Under the pieces are notes generated by a model. It saw only the letters and a program-made list of their open reading frames with translations, ran no database searches and was not told the origin of the DNA. A stretch of DNA of 64,000 bases. Origin: Strigops habroptila. Lineage: Eukaryota > Chordata > Aves > Psittaciformes > Psittacidae. The DNA lies in NCBI RefSeq assembly GCF_004027225.2, contig NC_046358.1, positions 65,429,028-65,493,027 on the forward strand. Direction: 5' to 3'. Made by a program: the position numbers and the translations under genes. Below are positions 61,210-64,000 of the stretch, piece after piece (positions within the stretch are counted from its first letter, which is position 1; each line of letters begins with the position of its first letter).

Positions 61210-61855
61210 TCTGTCTAAGTTTGAAAAAGAACTTTCTCAACTATGGATTTCAGCTTGCTCTTAGCATTATAGCTAACATTTGCTTTGAGGCTTTTTTTAG
61301 CTGCTGTAATGTGAAATCACTGGACTGCATTTGTACCTTCAGGAGGTGCTGTCTCCAAATCTGCATGTCTTGTCCATTTGTGTAGCAGAGGGATGTTGAT
61401 CTGGTCAGGAGTTTAACGCTGATCTCCTTCCATATAGCACTGTGAAGCAGATGGATTTCAGACCAATTTATTTGGTATACTTTCCTACAGAATTCCTTAA
61501 ATAACTGTACTCCCTGACCAGAAGCAATCCTTGCATTTTACGCCAGAAGGAGCTGTTAAGATGCTTGAGGTTTCTCACTGGCCTCCCCTTGCAGAGAGCT
61601 CTCCCCATGAGGAGTATCACTGCTTCAGCCTGGGTGGTCATGAAGCAGCATGAGGCTAGTGCCAGGGCTCCTCTGCCTGTTCTGTTCGGTAGCTGCTGGG
61701 CTGGGCTGAACCGGGACAGGGGCTGTGCTCCATCTTGTGTGGCCCTCTGCTCTCAGGAAGGATCAGGCAATGGCCATGCTTCTAATACTGTGTGTGCCAG
61801 CACCTCTTCTGCAGCAGGATGAAGTTCCTTGAGCTGTGTCTCAGACAGCTGAATT
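61210..61855. other. Unique sequence, nothing recognised
   Basis: About 650 bp between two CR1 copies, both on the minus strand. Open frames here show no family features beyond the CR1 parts they run into. Confidence 0.6.
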
Positions 61856-62133
61856 TGTCCTGTCACTTGTTCCTTGGGAGCAGAAACCAGCCACCTCCTG
61901 GCTCCCTCCTCCTTACAGGTAGTTGTAGAGAGCGATAAGGTCCCCCCTGAGCCTTCTCTTCTCCAGGGTAAACCCCCCAGGTCCCTCAGCCATTCCTCAT
62001 CACACTTGTGCTCCAGACCCTTCCCCAGCTCCGCTGCCCTTCTCTGGACCCGCTCTAGCACCTCAATGTCTCTCTTGTAGTGAGGGGCCCAGAATTGAAC
62101 ACAGGATTCGAGGTGCAGCCTCACCAGTGCCAA
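61856..62133 (-). mobile_element. Older CR1 internal fragment
   Basis: The minus strand encodes [20 protein letters not shown] and [18 protein letters not shown], the conserved segment of CR1 ORF2 also found in the 58.8-kb copy. The later nucleotides, antisense of GTAGTTGTAGAGAGCGATAA and TTGTCCTGTCACTTGTTCC, match the LYNYLKG...TSDRT region of another CR1 subfamily. The remaining C-terminus and 3' UTR are missing beyond 61856, and the 5' side stops at about 62133. It is diverged, with frame breaks after GLPWRRE. It is an older insertion that lost its 3' end. Confidence 0.9.
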
Positions 62134-63139
62134 TCTCTCTGATCAGAAGATCGAAAAGGGTTTAAAAGAGGATCACAATTTCAAATTAGCTTACTGGCTT
62201 TCTCTCCTGTACAGCTTCAGCCTATTATAGTCTCCAGAGAAGTCTTTTCCACCTGCAAAACATTTTAGGCCTGGTTTTCAAACTTCTTACACCTTCCTCC
62301 TGGCATTCCTAAAGCCATAAGGTGTGTTTTCCCCTCTATCTCCTTCTGCATGCAGAAATCAACGGGCCAACCCTGCCAGTAGAGGTCAGGTAATGCCTAA
62401 ACTAATCCTACCTACTCGAAGGAACGGTGGTATAACAAAACTGACACGCCTAAGCCTGTAACCAGTTTTCCACTGAAACAGACTTTGTTAAACCATCATA
62501 TAAATGGACACTTATATAGACTAAGTAGAAAATATTGAAATTCCTTCCTGCCTGTCCTGCAGGTGCCTAAACCCCACAGAACTGCCAGGTCTGAACCTGC
62601 TCTAAGTTTTCTTTAAGAGCCAATAAAGACTATCTCTAGGCTAATTCCCCATGTTGCACGGCTGTGGAAGACACGAGATGTGGGTATATGTCATGTCACT
62701 GACCTAAAAGGCCTTTTGCTAAATGTTAATTTTTTTCATGTCTCCCCAGTAAAGAAACAGATTTTTCTCCATCCTTCTCATTTTTAAGAGAGAATTTAAA
62801 TCTACAAACACATCCCCCTTTCAAAATCAGTCTTGAAACTCAAACTATTTCCCTGCTTGATGTTGAGAAGTATCCCCAGGACATGCAGCAACCACATTCT
62901 GTGGCTGCCATGTCATCAGCTTGTGTTCCCTCCTGGACTAGGAGCTGTGCTGTGTACGGATCCATCTCCATAACCTGCACCAGAGTCTCAGGTAGAATAC
63001 AGATCTCCTGCGAGTTACACAGTCCTGTGCAGAAGAACAATAAATCTTTGAACACCATTAAACTTCAATGGATGTGTGCACACATACAAGTTTATACAGA
63101 ATAACTGGTTAGCAATCACCATCTCTCTTTGCTTGGCTG

Positions 63140-63190
63140 CTTTTTTCGATTTTCATTTTTCTTTTTTCCTTTTTTCTTTTTTTTCCTCCT
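63140..63190. repeat. Polypyrimidine tract
   Basis: Nearly unbroken T with scattered C over about 50 bases on the plus strand. Low-complexity sequence; it might act as a strong polypyrimidine tract, but no convincing exon follows it. Confidence 0.85.
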
Positions 63191-63436
63191 CAGTCTTCGC
63201 TTAGGAATTGCTTTTGAAGGTATTTTGATTAGTTATGTAATTAGCCACTTGTACATTTAAAAGCAAACTTTCAGGTCACATACTGTATGTTTACTCTTTG
63301 GCTTTAGGAGAGCTTCATTCAGAAGAAATTGCTATTGTTTCTTTGCCTTCCCATGGGAAAACTTTAGTTTTGGAAGCCATTCAACAAATTTAAGGTATGC
63401 AAAGAATACTGTAAAGACAGTTCTTGAGCTTGCCAA

Positions 63437-63461
63437 TTTTTTTTTTTTAATTTTTTTTTTT
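63437..63461. repeat. Double poly-T tract
   Basis: Twelve T, AA, then eleven T, followed by TAATAG. The near-perfect repetition of the tract suggests slippage. Confidence 0.92.
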
Positions 63462-64000
63462 AATAGTCAGTAGTTACCAATTGCTTTCTTCTGTCTAAAG
63501 GCGGAGGTTTTTCTTATGCATGATGCCCGTGGCTGAGATCTGATTTCTTGATGACCCATGAAATTGATAAACTGCCAGTGTCCTCTCCTTCCTACTCTCC
63601 CTGCCCCAGACTGCAGCAGCTTTTGAGAAGGATAAAGTGCCTTACCTTAGCTGATTCTGAGTGATTACCACAACCAGTCTTGAGAAAAAGGCAACATCCA
63701 GAAATACAGTGATATAATTGTCTGAGCTGTTTCATTTTTACTTTCAAGTCTGTCATCTCTCTCTTACTTGCAGTGAAATGGATATGTATTTCAAGCATAA
63801 AGAACTTTTGAAGATAGCTAATTCACTAGAGAGCTGAAGATGCTTACAAAGGACTTAAAATTGTTTCTTATCAGGAAAATGCTCTTTAGATGTCCTGCTT
63901 ACAGTGATCAGTACGTTCAGTACTTCAGGAATCATTTTCCTGAATCTCTGTCATACTATAATATCATAATGATCCCATCCCTTTTGAATTATAGCTTTAA

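Larger units (their letters stand above)
62134..64000. other. AT-rich sequence with pyrimidine tracts
   Basis: About 1.9 kb with no recognised gene. A T/C-rich tract occupies 63140-63190 and a double poly-T tract 63437-63461. Short frames on both strands show no family features. Confidence 0.65.

Overview
This is non-coding avian nuclear DNA. The only recognisable protein-coding sequence belongs to CR1 (chicken repeat 1) non-LTR retrotransposons. Seventeen CR1 copies or fragments of several subfamilies can be read on both strands, about 7 kb or a tenth of the window. Most keep the diagnostic CR1 3' end, a short repeat of ATTCTATG with no poly(A) tail. I see no Alu, L1, LTR-retrovirus genes or host protein-coding gene. 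CR1 dominance, few SINEs, scarce CpG and AT-rich single-copy sequence between copies all fit a bird. Copies with young-looking 3' ends and a nearly intact reverse transcriptase reading frame suggest a lineage in which CR1 was active fairly recently. I cannot name the species.

Layout. 1-13.8 kb is AT-rich unique sequence with CR1 pieces at 4.35, 6.98, 10.25-11.29, 12.87 and 13.84 kb. The 10.25 kb copy was split by a later CR1 inserted in the opposite orientation. 13.9-32.7 kb is mostly unique DNA with small CR1 pieces at 15.76, 23.0 and 25.0 kb, a compound trinucleotide repeat at 28.86 kb and a long G tract at 30.69 kb. 32.74-33.32 kb is a 580-bp CR1. 34.5-37.3 kb is the most gene-like stretch: a local CpG cluster, a consensus splice donor, a GC-rich block and a possible exon, all on the plus strand. 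39.3-46 kb is unique apart from one small CR1 piece. 46.0-52.1 kb holds five CR1 pieces, including a head-to-head pair. 52.1-58.7 kb is unique. 58.77-61.21 kb is the main element, a 2.4-kb CR1 on the minus strand. It encodes the end of the endonuclease, a complete-looking reverse transcriptase core and the C-terminal domain, broken by one frameshift. Another old CR1 piece lies at 61.86-62.13 kb, and AT-rich DNA with pyrimidine tracts runs to the end.

How the parts relate. The copies differ in age and subfamily. One group (4.35, 6.98, 10.25 outer, 12.87, 15.76, 46.41, 51.75 kb) shares a GGTTTGGGTTGGAAGGGACC-type 3' end. A second, apparently younger group (10.30 nested, 32.74, 46.01, 50.77, 58.77 kb) mostly has a TAGTTAGGGTTGGAAAGGACC-type end. 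The nested insertion at 10.3 kb agrees with that order. A few more diverged pieces (13.84, 25.02, 52.05, 61.86 kb) look older. Three possible host exons were picked out from splice signals plus open frame only and remain weak. No previously undescribed system is evident. The best leads are the 24-bp direct repeat at 1 and 1803, the CpG/donor cluster near 35.8 kb, the tRNA-like segments at 34.5 and 36.5 kb, and the main CR1 copy.
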